A DNA stretch of 64,000 bases. Source: Corticium candelabrum. Lineage: Eukaryota > Porifera > Homoscleromorpha > Homosclerophorida > Plakinidae. Below are positions 22,757 to 35,200 of the stretch, in pieces. The stretch is from the NCBI RefSeq assembly GCF_963422355.1, contig NC_085089.1, positions 1,729,001 to 1,793,000 on the forward strand, given 5' to 3'. The translations under genes were made by a program, and so were the position numbers. The notes under the pieces are model-generated. The model had not been told where the DNA came from. It searched no databases and was given only the letters and a program-made list of their open reading frames with translations. Position 1 is the stretch's first letter. Each line of letters begins with the position of its first letter.

Positions 22757-22780
22757 GACACGCCTTACTCGCTCTAAAAT

Positions 22781-22786
22781 CACGTG
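22781..22786. promoter_or_regulatory. CACGTG E-box upstream of signal exon
   Basis: CACGTG 25 bp before the start codon of the chimeric receptor kinase; duplicated copy of the site at 10009-10014. The chimera therefore inherits the 5' flank of the kinase-less parent. Confidence 0.45.
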
Positions 22787-23377
22787 ACTATCTAACTAAT
22801 CAACCGTCACACACGAGCTAATTATATAATCATGTCACTGCACTAATAATACAAATAATTTAATAAAATCAATTTTTAAACATTTTTTATAAACTCTATA
22901 AACTTTACAAAGATTATCATTAATTAGCAATGCAGTATAATGCTATCGATAGCAGATCTGTTAAATAAATTCATACCTAATCTGTCTGACCGTTACAGCA
23001 AACAAAGCCATAGCTTACAGTCTTCCATGCCGATACCAATTTGGTGTTGTTTGAACCTTTTTTGCGTATAAAAATTGTTTCTAAAATAATAATTACAGTG
23101 TGCTTGCAGACCTTAATTTCAAGTCATCGCGGGTACCAGTGCTACGTACTCAAAATCATCATTCGATGTAATAGGTTGTCGTAAAATGCAAACTTTTCTA
23201 GCAAAAATCAAGCTAATCGGCAAACTAAACGAATAATTCATTCAACTGGATAATGTCCAATTGTAGATACAATACCAATAGTGCACTAGTTAGTTTTAGT
23301 GCCCATTATTCAGTAGCAAAAATAGCAAAGTTTTACAAGATCCATTCACACATTGCGTACCAGTTTATATACGATGT

Positions 23378-26300
23378 TTCACAATAAGTATTTTGTATAG
23401 ATGTGTTGCAAGTCTGTGTAGCAGTTTTCTGACACGTCCAGCTTGTCTCCGAGGTTTCCTTCAATCCCTTCCTCTTCTTCTCTGTTAGTCAAAAGAAATT
23501 CGTCAGACAGTCGAAGCTTCTACGATGTTTCCAAAACTCAGTCTTCATCGGAATATGGATGCCTGACCGCAGAGAACACAGTAGTAATTAATTGCACAAC
23601 CAGGACCTACATATTATGTCTGTACACTCACTAACAGTCAATCATGAGATGATAAAGAGAACGAGAACATCCCGGAGGGGAGGAAGGCGATATCCAAGAT
23701 CAACCCTATTTATCACCTGTGTCGTAAAACAGTCTTTCAGATTATATAACTGCTATTTGTAAAAAATTATTTTGCGATTGCTTTTGACCACAAATAGCAA
23801 CCTCGTTGTTTGTCATCTGATTGTAAGGACGTAGTGCTAATGACCACACTTCAAAGAGGACAATTCCATAGCTTCACACGTCACTGGCAGACGAATATTG
23901 GTTATAATTCAAAGCCTGTTCAGAAGCAGACAGCAAACACATTAGTTTACCTACCAATAACATTTACCTATTTATACATCAAGAGCACACCATCTTATTG
24001 AGACTTTCTCGCCTTTTTGTCGTGTAGCAGCTGTCGTCAGACACGTCACGTGCCATGCCAAAATCTGCAATCTACACGTCAACATAACTTAGAAATTCTA
24101 TTAATTAGATAAGTGTAGTTGATATTTATGTACCTTGCAAGTCAGCTCTTTGTTCACTAAAATGTTTTTTTGCAGCCAAATCCTACATGTAGAAACGAAA
24201 TGTTATTTGTGATGATTATAACGTTTTAATTGTTTCGACACTTACTCTGTAAACAAAATACTTGCGTGAAAAATATTCCTTTCCATTTGCGATATCACGA
24301 AACATTTTCAGTAGCGTTTTCTTAAAGCCCAAAAGCAACACTGTCCGTTACGCCTATCAAAAACAACGATTAGATCATGTGACACAAGATTCTCGCGCCA
24401 CACTTGCTGTACTCTGGTCTCTGTTCCTCAAGGTAGTGTTTGAGATCACCATTTTCCATGTATTCCGAAACCGACATTATCTATAGAAATAATTATTGTA
24501 TTAATAAACATTGTACAAACATTTAGTCTGTTACCGGAGATCCAACGGTGACAAGGCCATAGAGACGAACGATATTTTGATGGAGAAATTGACCATTAAT
24601 TGCTGCCTCGTGAAGAAATTTGACGCGGTCTTAAGCATTGGCTTCATTTGTCAGACTCTTGACCGCGACTGCCAGCTTCTTTCCATCATGCTAAGGTCAA
24701 TTGGTATACTCATGTATACGACATTGATTCTATCAAATTCGATCAAGCTTACCACTTTCCACACTGCTTTCTCTACAACGCCAAATTCTCTGTGCACAAA
24801 CAATGCAGGTCCAATGCTATTTTAACATTATTATGTTAATCGCTTACCCTGATCCAATTGCTTTCCTGTCGGTGACGTCACTTCTGTCGATCTGATCTTT
24901 CCGCTGTTCAAGTTGACAGTAAAGTTTCCATTCTGTGGAAGCCGGTTCCCAGTATTGATCATCATTATTACGTGTCGTGCTCAACCAGATCAGTGTGGTT
25001 CGTAAAGTCTATTACAAGTACCGGAAGCAAACCCTGCTTCAGAAGTACTTAGACCATCACGGCTGTCTAGAAAGAAGACATAACTTTACGAAGGATCCGA
25101 GTAGATCCCAGAAGCACTGTTTTCTGTAAGTGCTGCAGGTTGTGATGACCTGGAATAATGTCCAGCCACTGTGCAATACCTACGTGCACTGTGCCCAAAG
25201 CTCCCAAAACCACTGGAACCACCAGTGTCCGACAATGCCACATGCGGCTTATCTCCACTCGCAAGTCGCTGTACTTCGCCAACTTCTCAGCATCTTTCTT
25301 GCCAATGTTGCCATCAGCAGGACAGCTGATATCAATAAGAAGACAAGTGTTTGTCTTCCTATTTCTAAGACAGATGTCTGGACGATTGGCTTTGATCTTC
25401 CTGGCAGTGGGGATGGTGGTATCCCACATCATAGTAATGTCATCTGTCTCCACAAGCCTATCAGGATGATGCCGGTACCATCTGCTCTCCACTGGGACCC
25501 CAAACTGGAGACAAACATCCCAGTGAATGATGGAGGCCACCTGATTGTGTCAATCAGTGTAGTCCGTCAGTGCCAAAGCACTACAGCCTGCCACAATGTG
25601 ATCGACTGTTTCCAGGCCTACACTGCACATGCGGCAAGTAGGACTGACATCACGATGTAGAATCTTGCACTCATAGTACCGAGTCCGAAGAGCTTGGTCT
25701 TGAGCAGCAACAACCAGTCCTTCAGTTGCAGCGGGAAGATTCGCTGCCTTTAGCCATCCGTCGGTCTCTTTCATGTCCACAGGCGGTTGCTCAGTGAGAT
25801 GGCGATACTGCCCGTGCATAGGCTTCCCACTCCAGGACCGCACACGAAGAGAACTATAACATGTACGATAATGTCTCGCATCTGTTTCAGGCGCTTGCTC
25901 GAAGCCACCTTCAACCAAGATGGATGCATTCCTGTGTAAGTCCTGCGACTTGTCGTCCAAAGCAAGACTCCTCTGCAGCTGTGCAGTAAAGCAACAAGCC
26001 ATGCGCTTGATCGAGTGTGAAGATTTTCCAGAGTCACACTCCCGTATCATCTGCATGAAAGGATCAGAACTGTCAGCAAGGTAACAGTTCAGCCCCACAA
26101 TACAAGATTGATATGTCGACTCAATCTGTTGTAACCCCCTACCCCATCACTGCAAGGAGCGTACAGTCGGTCAACGTCTGCAGCAGGATGGTGGACACCG
26201 TGCATAGAGAGGAGCTTTCTGGTCCGTCGATCGAGCTGCTGCAGGTCCGTGCACCCCCAATGAATGACGCCAAACCGTAAGTGAGAACCTGTAGTGCAAA

Positions 26301-27690
26301 CCCATTGATGGCTAGAATCTTGTTCCGACCATACAACTCAGTCCGGAGAACCACCTTCACTCTGTGGAAGTACTCACGATGGAGTCTCTCCCACATCATG
26401 CTGTGCTGAATACTGTTACTCTCATCTACAACCAAGTACTTGTAGACTTGACCCGGTTCCAGACAGTTGATGGTGTCCGTTTTTCCTACCGTCACTCCAG
26501 AGTTGTGTCCAGATAGCCTGCCGTTGACAAAGTGTGCAACAGCACATTTGTCCAGACCAAACTTCATCTGGATGTCATCAGAGAAGGTACGAACCGTGTG
26601 CAACAACCCATCCAACTGATCAGAGTTTCTGCCATACAGCTTCAGATCATCCATGTAAAGTAGATGACTGATGAGCTGACGTTTGGCAGTCTCACCATTC
26701 CCAGTGGTCATCCGGTAGCCGTAACCGGTTCTGTTCAGCTCATTACTCAGAGGATTGAGAGCCATACAGAAGAGAAGTGGAGAAAGTGAGTCACCTTGGC
26801 AAATACCCCTCCTGATCTGCATAAGCCTTGTCTTGATCGTACTGTTCCTGCAAGAAAGCACCATCGATGTCCTTCAACTCTTCATCACACGTGACAGGAA
26901 CCCGCACAAGACTGGACTGATCTTATGCAGCTGAAGGCATTGGAGCAACCAACTGTGTGGCACGCTGTCATAGGCTTTCTGGTAGTCCACCCAAGCCATG
27001 CTTAAGCTCTTGTGCCTGGTCTTACAGTCTTCGGTAAGCAGCTTGTTGATCAACAGCTGATCCTTTGCACCAAAAGATCCCTGTCGACAACCCTTCTGCT
27101 CCGGAGCCATGAGATTTCTCTGATCCAAATGCCCTGCAATCCTCTGCCTGATGACTGACCCAGAAACCATTATTATTGTAGTTTACATTTGGTGACGTTG
27201 TGTATGTCTATGAACGTAAATGTATTAACATGTACCGTATATGCACGACTAATTTAGTCGAGTTGATAACGTTTTGCTTCTTTAGCGTTGCCTCGGAAGC
27301 AGACAACTCAACCTGCGTGTCAAATAACTTATTCGAAAAACCAAGATGCATTTTCTCTTTTCTCCCTCTTTGAAATATGTCTACAAGAGCGCAGGATGAG
27401 TATCCCTAATCACATCAGTTGATCTTTGTGTTGGGTTTCCCATCATTGATAGGGTAGGATCACAGTATACTTATATGTTCATTGCTGATCCCTGTTTAGT
27501 AAAATGAGCGCCTGTCATTACACTGTTTGCACTTTGAGTTGATGCTCGTGTTGGTTTCCTCATCATTGATGTTGCAGAGTCACAATAGACAGTCACATTC
27601 ATTGCTGATCCGCGTTTAGCAAAGTGAGCATGTGAGTTTGTAGAATTAGCAACAATGCTGCGTGTGTATGGTCTTCCTAAGATAAAAATA
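23378..27690 (-). pseudogene. Receptor tyrosine kinase pseudogene, copy 2
   Basis: Duplicate of the pseudogene at 10606-14683, about 12.77-13.0 kb to the right. It shares the juxtamembrane stop, the retrotransposon insertion (24970-27167), the deletion near 24333, the A-run insertion near 24170 and the Pro-rich exon deletion near 23675. It has further private damage in the last exon at 23513-23546, where one base is lost from GAAAGACTG, giving a TGA, and two more are lost from the GTACAGAGG segment. Shared lesions predate the 13-kb duplication and private ones postdate it. Confidence 0.8.
24970..27167 (-). mobile_element. 5'-truncated non-LTR retrotransposon, copy 2, with endonuclease motif
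   Basis: Duplicate of the element at 12201-14167, with flanks catcattatt (24960-24969) and cattattatt (27168-27177). It retains the reverse transcriptase YMDD box and the Cys/His knuckle. Unlike copy 1 it also keeps the intact C-terminal part, where ANRPDI is followed 14 residues after RPD by Asp in CLLIDISCPADGN, the K/R-P-D...D/E signature of restriction-like endonucleases. The ORF is broken at the same places as copy 1. The 5' end is truncated within the reverse transcriptase region, as expected from incomplete target-primed reverse transcription. No poly-A tail is obvious. Confidence 0.8.
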
Positions 27691-27699
27691 AAATCACAA

Positions 27700-28428
27700 T
27701 ATTAATTATTAATTAATAAAATCATCAATCAGCTACCTGCCAAATGTGTGTTATATATGTACAATACTGCTTTTCTTGTATGTGGTTTAACTTGTTTAAC
27801 TCTGCATCTTGAATTTCTAGTAATAAGGCTAAGTTGTATTTGCAAAGACACACATAAGCCAACAAAATTAAAAATATTAATTTTTGGCGTTTAAAATAAA
27901 TGTTGCAGCTTAATAAATTCATTGAATTAGTCTGACAAGTATGTTGCTAGCTCAATCTTACTTACATAGTTGTTTGCAAAACGAATCACTACGATGATGT
28001 AAAATAATGAGTTGACTAAACCTAATTACTGTCTACAAATAATCATGAGTCTAGATATCTAAGGTCACCCCACACATATTGTATACTGTTTAAATGTGCA
28101 GGGATGGTATCTCAAACAGCTACCTAGACTACAAATCGATCGGGCGTTTCCTCTGCTCTGCACTGCTGTCTGTCAGTCTGTCTGCCTGTTTGTCTGTCTG
28201 TCTGCCTGTCTGCTTGTTTGTGTGTCTGTCTGTCTGCTTATTTGTCTGTTTATCTATTTGTCTGTCAATACATATATTTTCAAACATTGAACTATTATAC
28301 ACCATCTAAGCAAAGAAACTAAATACTACCCAAGCCAATAGGGCTTGGTTCTACCTACTACTATTTATGTTTATGTGGCTGTCTCTTGAAACAATCTTCT
28401 TTATTTTTCTGTTAATCACTCATAGCAT
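27700..28428. other. Spacer with TCTG microsatellite, duplicate
   Basis: Copy of 14690-15412. The TCTG tract (about 28163-28268) has gained roughly 16 bp relative to its twin. No gene seen. Confidence 0.5.
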
Positions 28429-29450
28429 TCAATCGTTGTAGACACACAAAAAACACAGATCTCCAGTATGTCTTGAAGGTCGATGCATTTGGCTTTCCGT
28501 CTTTGTCCCTTGATAGCTGTGACAGTTTCTTCCAATAGTCTTCAGCTTTCTCTCCCCAACAGCCAAAATGTTCGAAGAGTATAGGCACAAATTTTGGTCG
28601 AAACCTCCAGGCAAAAGCTCCTGGTCATACATTTTTATCTTCAGATTTTCTCTTCTGGTTGCCGCTGCTCTCTGACTTGTAGCTGATAAAACTTCTATGC
28701 CATTACTCCAGGGATGCGCTAGAGATATATCCAATTCAAGATCCACTCCGATGTCGAATCAAATACGACTATGTCTAATCTGTCTTCAGAATTGACATAC
28801 CTTTCTCTGGGTTCTTTTACGTGATGTAATTGCAGTTGACTCAAACAGTCTGACCATGCTGAAACCATGTTGTTATGGCTGATTACCGGGCCTCTCCCAG
28901 TCTTACATGTTATTAGGTGGTATCCATCTGAGTCTAATTCTTTCCCACGGTCACACTGACCAGAAGCCAAAGGCATTTGGCAGCCCAGTCTCATCAAGGA
29001 TGCCAAGCAGAAATCGCACGGAGATTATGCATGCCATGATGATGATGGTACTGTCAAAAGCCACGCTCCTGCACCTTTGTCTTGCAAGACCTTCATTCGA
29101 GATTGGTCTCTAGTCGAAGATGAATTCTGAATAAAACCATTTCACAGAGATTTAATGTACTCCTCAGTCAGCCTATGTTGTAGTTGTTTCCTGTCGTTGA
29201 TAACTTCTACAAGAGTTTTGTTTTGAGGCAAAACATTGCACAAATCTCTGCTGATGGAACTATTTGAATGACGTGAATTCTCATCATCAAGCAATCTCTC
29301 AGCATCAGGAATTCGTTTTGCTATTGTATGCAGGGTTGAAGCCCAACTAGACAGAAATGCAAATGTTGCTGTAGATGTTAAAGCTGTGAGACCAACTCCT
29401 CCATGTCTTATTTGTCTGTCTGTCTGTCTGTCTGTCAAATCTTTATATTT
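28429..29450 (-). mobile_element. Mobile-element C-terminal fragment (nuclease-like), copy 2
   Basis: Duplicate of 15413-16430 with the same order of motifs: IRHGGVGLTALTSTATFAFL, MRLGCQMPLASGQCD, the Cys/His segment, LDIVVFDSTS and LELDISLAHPWS. One additional frame change separates the Cys/His part from the LELD part (near 28745). Dead element; family uncertain. Confidence 0.55.
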
Positions 29451-29903
29451 CATACATATGAACTATTACAAGCTATAGATACGAAAGTCCGTTATATATC
29501 ACTTAGACACATACGAATCTTCTGTCTGTCTGTCTGCCTGTAATCCGACGTCACCCTGACCAGTATATCACACTGGCCCATATTAACCAAATGGGTGTTC
29601 CAAAATTCAGAACCAGGCAGCGTGAGTAAAGCCAATCTACCAAAAATTGAGGTAGTCAACTGTGTGTATATACAAACACGATTGGGATAGAATGCGCCGT
29701 CTAATACCAATTTAGGCTGTAGCACGCTCCATCACAATGGAAATGGATATACTTGGTGGTTGTGTAGCAACTCCTGGTCTGTGTATGAATAATTATTGCT
29801 ATGGTGTCGGCGTCAAGGGGCGCGAGTCAGACAGACAATGAAGCAAACTAGATAATAGATGACATTGGTATCATCTGGTCATAATTACATGATGACACCT
29901 ACC

Positions 29904-29972
29904 TAGTCTCGCGTAGCCAGACCCTTTCCCGCAGTATGACGCGGTGGGAAAGAGTCTGGCCACGCGAGACTA
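29904..29972. repeat. Foldback (MITE-like) element, copy 2
   Basis: Duplicate of 16885-16953, with arms TAGTCTCGCGTAGCCAGACC and a right arm reading gtctggccacgcgagacta. The right arm here matches the left arm slightly better than in copy 1. Confidence 0.55.
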
Positions 29973-30114
29973 ACCATCTCATTGCCATCATTCTATCTAG
30001 TCGCTAGACAACTCGCATTACTTGCAACTATAGTGAACAAAACGAGCTAGCAACATAGAAAGCTTTACATAAATTTATAGTTTTTTACTGATTTGATAGA
30101 GTGCACGCACTGTT

Positions 30115-30775
30115 TGCTTACTCAAAGATATGCACCATCCATCTGTACCTGTGTCGAAAGTGTAGCCGCCTCTACAGAGCCGTATATACGGCTCTGGCCT
30201 CTGGAGCCGTTGTAGATCGACCTCTTTCTGCTAACGAAATGGTTCCTTATTCCAGGAATCAGAGTTTAGTGTAGGTGCTATATCGTCGCCGATGAAATGA
30301 AAAAGTTAACAACGGTAACAAATTACGTACAAAAGCAGAAGAAAGGCCAATATCAAGTCCCCGTATATTTACGCTGCAAACAGTCCCGTATGCAGTAAAA
30401 GTAGTCCCGTATGCGGTACCTAGTACCGTATCCGATACCACTTGCTTGCCAGAGCCGTACGGCTCTGTTGCTTGCCATATCCTCGTAAAAAGGTCCTCAT
30501 AAACTATTTCTCTGGTATATCTCTCAACCTTTTGATCAATTTCGTGCGAGCCTCGTACCCAGGCGTTGATGTGCGGACGAAGAAGGCCTCGTCACATTGT
30601 TTCGCATGCTCGCATAAATTATCCTGAAATCGAGGTAATACATACTCGCATAAAAACCTAACGTCTGAAACTTGGAACGGATTAGAGTGGCGTAGCAATA
30701 ATAATGGCGGTTGATGAAAGAAATCGTGTTGTGGCAGTCCAGCAAGCACACAAATCTGGTGCCTAAGCATATCAC
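30115..30775. repeat. Dispersed repeat with palindromes and CCCGTATGCGGTAC units (copy 4)
   Basis: Duplicate of 17095-17755 with the same two palindromes near 30177 and 30452. Confidence 0.5.
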
Positions 30776-30934
30776 TAATATTAATTAATGGGTAATGTTA
30801 AAAAATCAGAATAAATATTATTGACTGTACACAATTCTTACACGGTAATTAATATACGTTGAAATCATAATACCGTACTTGGTATATAATTGTTATTGCA
30901 TGCAGCCTTCCATCTGTCACGTGTTGTAAATGAC

Positions 30935-31924
30935 GTTTTCTGACTCACGTGCTGCAGTTTTTTTCTTGCTGATCTGATGATTTATAAAGTACATTTATCT
31001 TGTCAGCTCTAGAATCTTTATGAGACGCAGCCATTGCAAGATTTTTAGTCATCCGATGTTGCAACGCCATGTCGCTATAGAGTGGATTCAACTGCAGATT
31101 GTCTGATGTTTTACATCCATTGAGTGAAGATCCTTTTTCTTTCTTTCATTCAATATTTCTAGAACGACAACAAGTACCATTTATACACCTTAAGTAGCTC
31201 CAATTTGCGATATAGAAGTACTTTCATTGCACAAATTGTTGCTATTTTCATGTCTCCTATTTGCAGGAAAAGTTGCGCTGTACCTCTAAAATCGGCTGAA
31301 ATTGTAGAAATACTGCTTGCATATGATTTTTATGTAAGTTATACGTGAAAGCCAAAGTCACCTGCCGAATGTGATCAATTGTTTTCAGAATCCTAATTTC
31401 TTGCTTTTCTTCTTCGGACGATAAATACGAAGATTATGGACACGATTACAACAAGAACTCCGATTGCAGCAGCAACTGCTGCGTATATTGTATGGTTTGA
31501 AGGACTCGATTTTGTTTCATGAGCTATTGTATCCAAGTCTGGTGTCATTAGTGTCGTTGCCCTACGACTTGTTGCAGTTGTTTGTCTGGAACTGCTGGAG
31601 CTAAAGGTTTGTGTTGTGTGAATTAGTGACGTGAATGCAGATTTTGCGACCATCGCTTTTGTAGAATCACGAGGCAAAACAGACATAACTATGGAGACAA
31701 TCGGTGTAGAAAGAGGGTCGTTAACGCGAGCAGTCGGTGTTGTTGACATATCAGTTGTCGATCTTGTAGCCTCTCTCGATGACGTGCACGAAGGAGTTGT
31801 GGTGGACAGTTGAGTGTTGACCGTAACAGTGTTACCAAAGTACACACAACTTTGACTGACCATACGACGCTTGAACAGAAAGAGAAATCAACAGAAATAA
31901 CACGTTTGACGTACCAAAGAACAT
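30935..31924 (-). pseudogene. Lectin-less receptor relic, copy 2
   Basis: Signal-peptide exon intact at 31924-31861 (M-FFGTSNVLFLLISLSV) with donor TATG|GTCAGT. About 25 bp into intron 1 the sequence jumps to the middle of the stalk, so CTLD1, CTLD2 and the proximal stalk are missing. The stalk/TM exon (31863-31393) is open, but no acceptor in frame with the signal exon is evident and read-through meets a stop. The tail part has an A-run frame change with an early TGA. The reading frame of the stalk is well preserved, so loss may be recent. Confidence 0.65.
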
Positions 31925-32288
31925 GACACGTCTGACACGCTCCAAAATCACGTGACTATCTAACTACATCAACCGGCACACGAACTAATTATATAATCAC
32001 GTGATTGTGCAATTATTCTTAAATTAAAATCGCTTTTTATAAAAATAAATAGAGATGTCGAAAAGGTTGTCATAAAATACAAAAACTTATAGCGATTGTA
32101 AACATCAAGCTAATTGCAGCAAACTAAACATACAATTTATTGAACTTGACAACGTCCAATTGTAGATACAATACCAATAGTGCAATAACTAGTTTTAGCA
32201 ACCATCACTCAGATAGCTAGAATAGAATAGCAAAATTTTACAAGATTTATTTACACATTGCGTACCAGTTTATAATATATACGATGTT

Positions 32289-35200
32289 TCACAATAAATA
32301 TTTTGTATAGATGTGTTGCAAGTCTGTGTAGCAGTTTTCTGACACGTCCAGCTTGTCTCCGAGTTTACCTTCAATCCCTTCCTCTTCTTTTCTGTTATTC
32401 AAAAGAAATTCGTCAGACACTCGAAGCCTCTGCACGATGTTTCCAAAACTCGGTCTTTCATCGGAGTAAGGATGCCTGACCGCAGAGAACGTATAGTAGC
32501 AATTACACAACCAGGACCTACATATTATGTCTGTACACTCACCAACAGTCAATCATGAGATGATAAAGAGAACGAGAGCATCCTGGAGGGGGAGGAAGGC
32601 GATATCCAAGGTCAACCCTATTTATCACCTGTGCCGTAAAACAGTCATTCGGATTACATAATTATAACTGTTATTTGTAAAAAATATTTTGCAATTGCTT
32701 ATAACTACAAATAGCAACCTTGTTGTTTGTCATGCGATTGTAAGGACGTAGTGCCAATGTCCACACTTCAAAGAGGACAATTCCATAGCTCCACACGTCG
32801 CTGGCAGACGAATATTGGTTATAATTCAAAGCCTGTTCAGAAGCAGACAGCAAACGCTTTAGTTTATCCACCAATAACATTTACCTATTTATACCTCAAG
32901 AGCACACCATCTTATTGGGACTTTCCCGCCTTTTGTCGTGTAGCAGCTGTCGTCAGAGACGTCGCGTGCCATGCCAAAATCTGCAATCTACACGTCAACA
33001 TAACTTAGAAATTCTATTAGATAAGTGTAGTTGATATTTATGTACCTTGCAAGTCAGCTCTTTGTTCACCAAAATGTTTCTTGCAGCCAAATCCTACATG
33101 TAGAAACAAAAATGTTATTTGTGATGATTTTAAAGTTTTAATTGTTTTGGCACTTACTCTGTGAACAAACTACTTGCGTGAAAAATATTCCATTCCACTT
33201 GCGATATCACGACACATTTTCAGTAAGGTTCTGTTAAAGTCCAAAAGGCAACACTGTCCGCTACGCCTATCAAAAACAACAACTAGATCATGTGACACAA
33301 GATATTCACGCCACACTTGCTGCATACTCTGGTCTCTGTTCCTCAAGGTAGTGCTGAGATCACCATTTTCCATGTATTCCGAAACCAAAAGTATCTATAG
33401 AAATAAATAATGTATTAATAAATACTATACAAAACATTTAGTATGTTACCGGAGATCCAACGGTGACGACGCCATAGAGACGAACGACATTTTGATGGAG
33501 AAATTGACCATTAATTGCTGCCTCACGAAGAAATTTGACGCGGTCATCAGCATTGGCTTCATTTGCCAGAGTCTTGACCGCGACTGCCAGCTTCCTTCCA
33601 TCATGCTAAGGTCAATTGGTATTACACTCGTACGACATTGATTCTATCAAAATTCGATCAAAGCTTACCACTTTCCACACTACTTTCTCTACAACGCCAA
33701 ATTCCCTGCGCACAAACAATGCAGTTTTACTGTTATTTTAAAATTGCCTAGTTTGTCAATTGTTTACCCTGATCCAATCGCTTTCCTGTCGGTGACGTCA
33801 CTTCTGTCGATCTTTCTGTATTGCCGCTGTTCAAGTTGACTGTAAAGTTCCCATTCCGTGGAAGCCGGTTCCCAGTACTGATCATTACTATTATCGTAGT
33901 TTGCATTTGCACACGGTGACGTTGTGTATACCTGTGAACGTAAATTTAACATGTAAAGTATACACGACTAATCTAGTCGAGCTGCTAACGTTTTGCTTCT
34001 TTAGCGTTGCCTTTGCCTCGGGAGCGGGCAACTCAACCTGCGTGTCAAATAACTTATTCGAAAAACCAAGATGCATTTTCTCTTTTCTCCCTCTTTGAAA
34101 TGTGTCTACAAGAGCGCAGGATGAGTATCCCTCCTCATCTTCAATCACATCAGTTGGTCTTTGTGTTGGGTTTCTCATCATTGATAGGGTAGGATCACAG
34201 CATACTTCTACGTTCATTGCTGATTCCTGTTTAGTAAAATGAGCGCCTGTCATTACACCGTTTGCACTTTGAGATGATGCTCGTGTTGGTTTCCTCATCA
34301 TTGATGTTGTAGGATCACAATAGACAGTTACGTTCATTGCTGATCCGCGTTTAGCAAAGTGAGCATGTGAGTTTGTAGAATTATCAACAACGCTGCGTGC
34401 GTATGGTCTTCCTAAGATGAAAATAGAATCACAATATTAATTATTAATTAATAAAATCATCAATTAGCCACCTGCCAAATGTGAGTTAAATGTCTCGGAC
34501 TCCAGCTTGCTTGCTTTTCGTATCCGGAAGAGAAAAGCAGAAATTACAAACACGATTAAAACAATGACTCCAATTGCAGCAGCAACTGCTGCGTACATTA
34601 TGGTGTTCGAAGAACTCGATTTTCCTTCATTTGCTATTACAGTCACGTCTGAATTTGCAATCGGTTGTGTCGTTGTTTTACGAGTTGTGGCTGACGTTGA
34701 CTGGACGGAATTATTGGCGCTAGAAATTTGTGTTGTGTGTATTTGTGACGTGAATTTACGTTTCGTGACCATAGCATTGGTAGAACCACGAGGCAAGACA
34801 GTCAGCAAAGGTGTTGAACGAATCGGTGTAGAAAAAGCGTCATTAGCATGAGCAGTCGTTGCTCTTGACATACGGGTTGTTGCTCTTGTAGCCTTTCTGG
34901 ATGACGCAAGCGTAGAAGTCGTGATGGGCAGTGTGTGCTGACTTCGATAGTTTTTAGACGTGAAGCAGTTATGGGCACTGTGGTAGGCAGTTGTGAGATA
35001 CCTTCAGCAGTAGTTGACACTGAAATAGATTTTGATGTTGAACCGGATCCCGTTGAAAGTGACGCAGACATAGCAGTTGTGGTAGGCAGTTGTGTACTGA
35101 CTTCAGCAGTAGTTCGTTGTGAGGTAGTTGTTGGTATTGACGTAGTAGCTTTTGTTGTACTTGATTCAGACTTAGAAACTGTAATAGACACTAACTGTGT

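Larger units (their letters stand above)
20839..33890. repeat. 13-kb segmental duplication, unit 2
   Basis: Second tandem copy. Its left end (attcaatatttctag, as at 7618) directly abuts the right end of unit 1 (cagtactgatta). Its right end is at 33890 in the juxtamembrane exon of the pseudogene at 32289-36680, where the two units cease to match. Confidence 0.85.
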
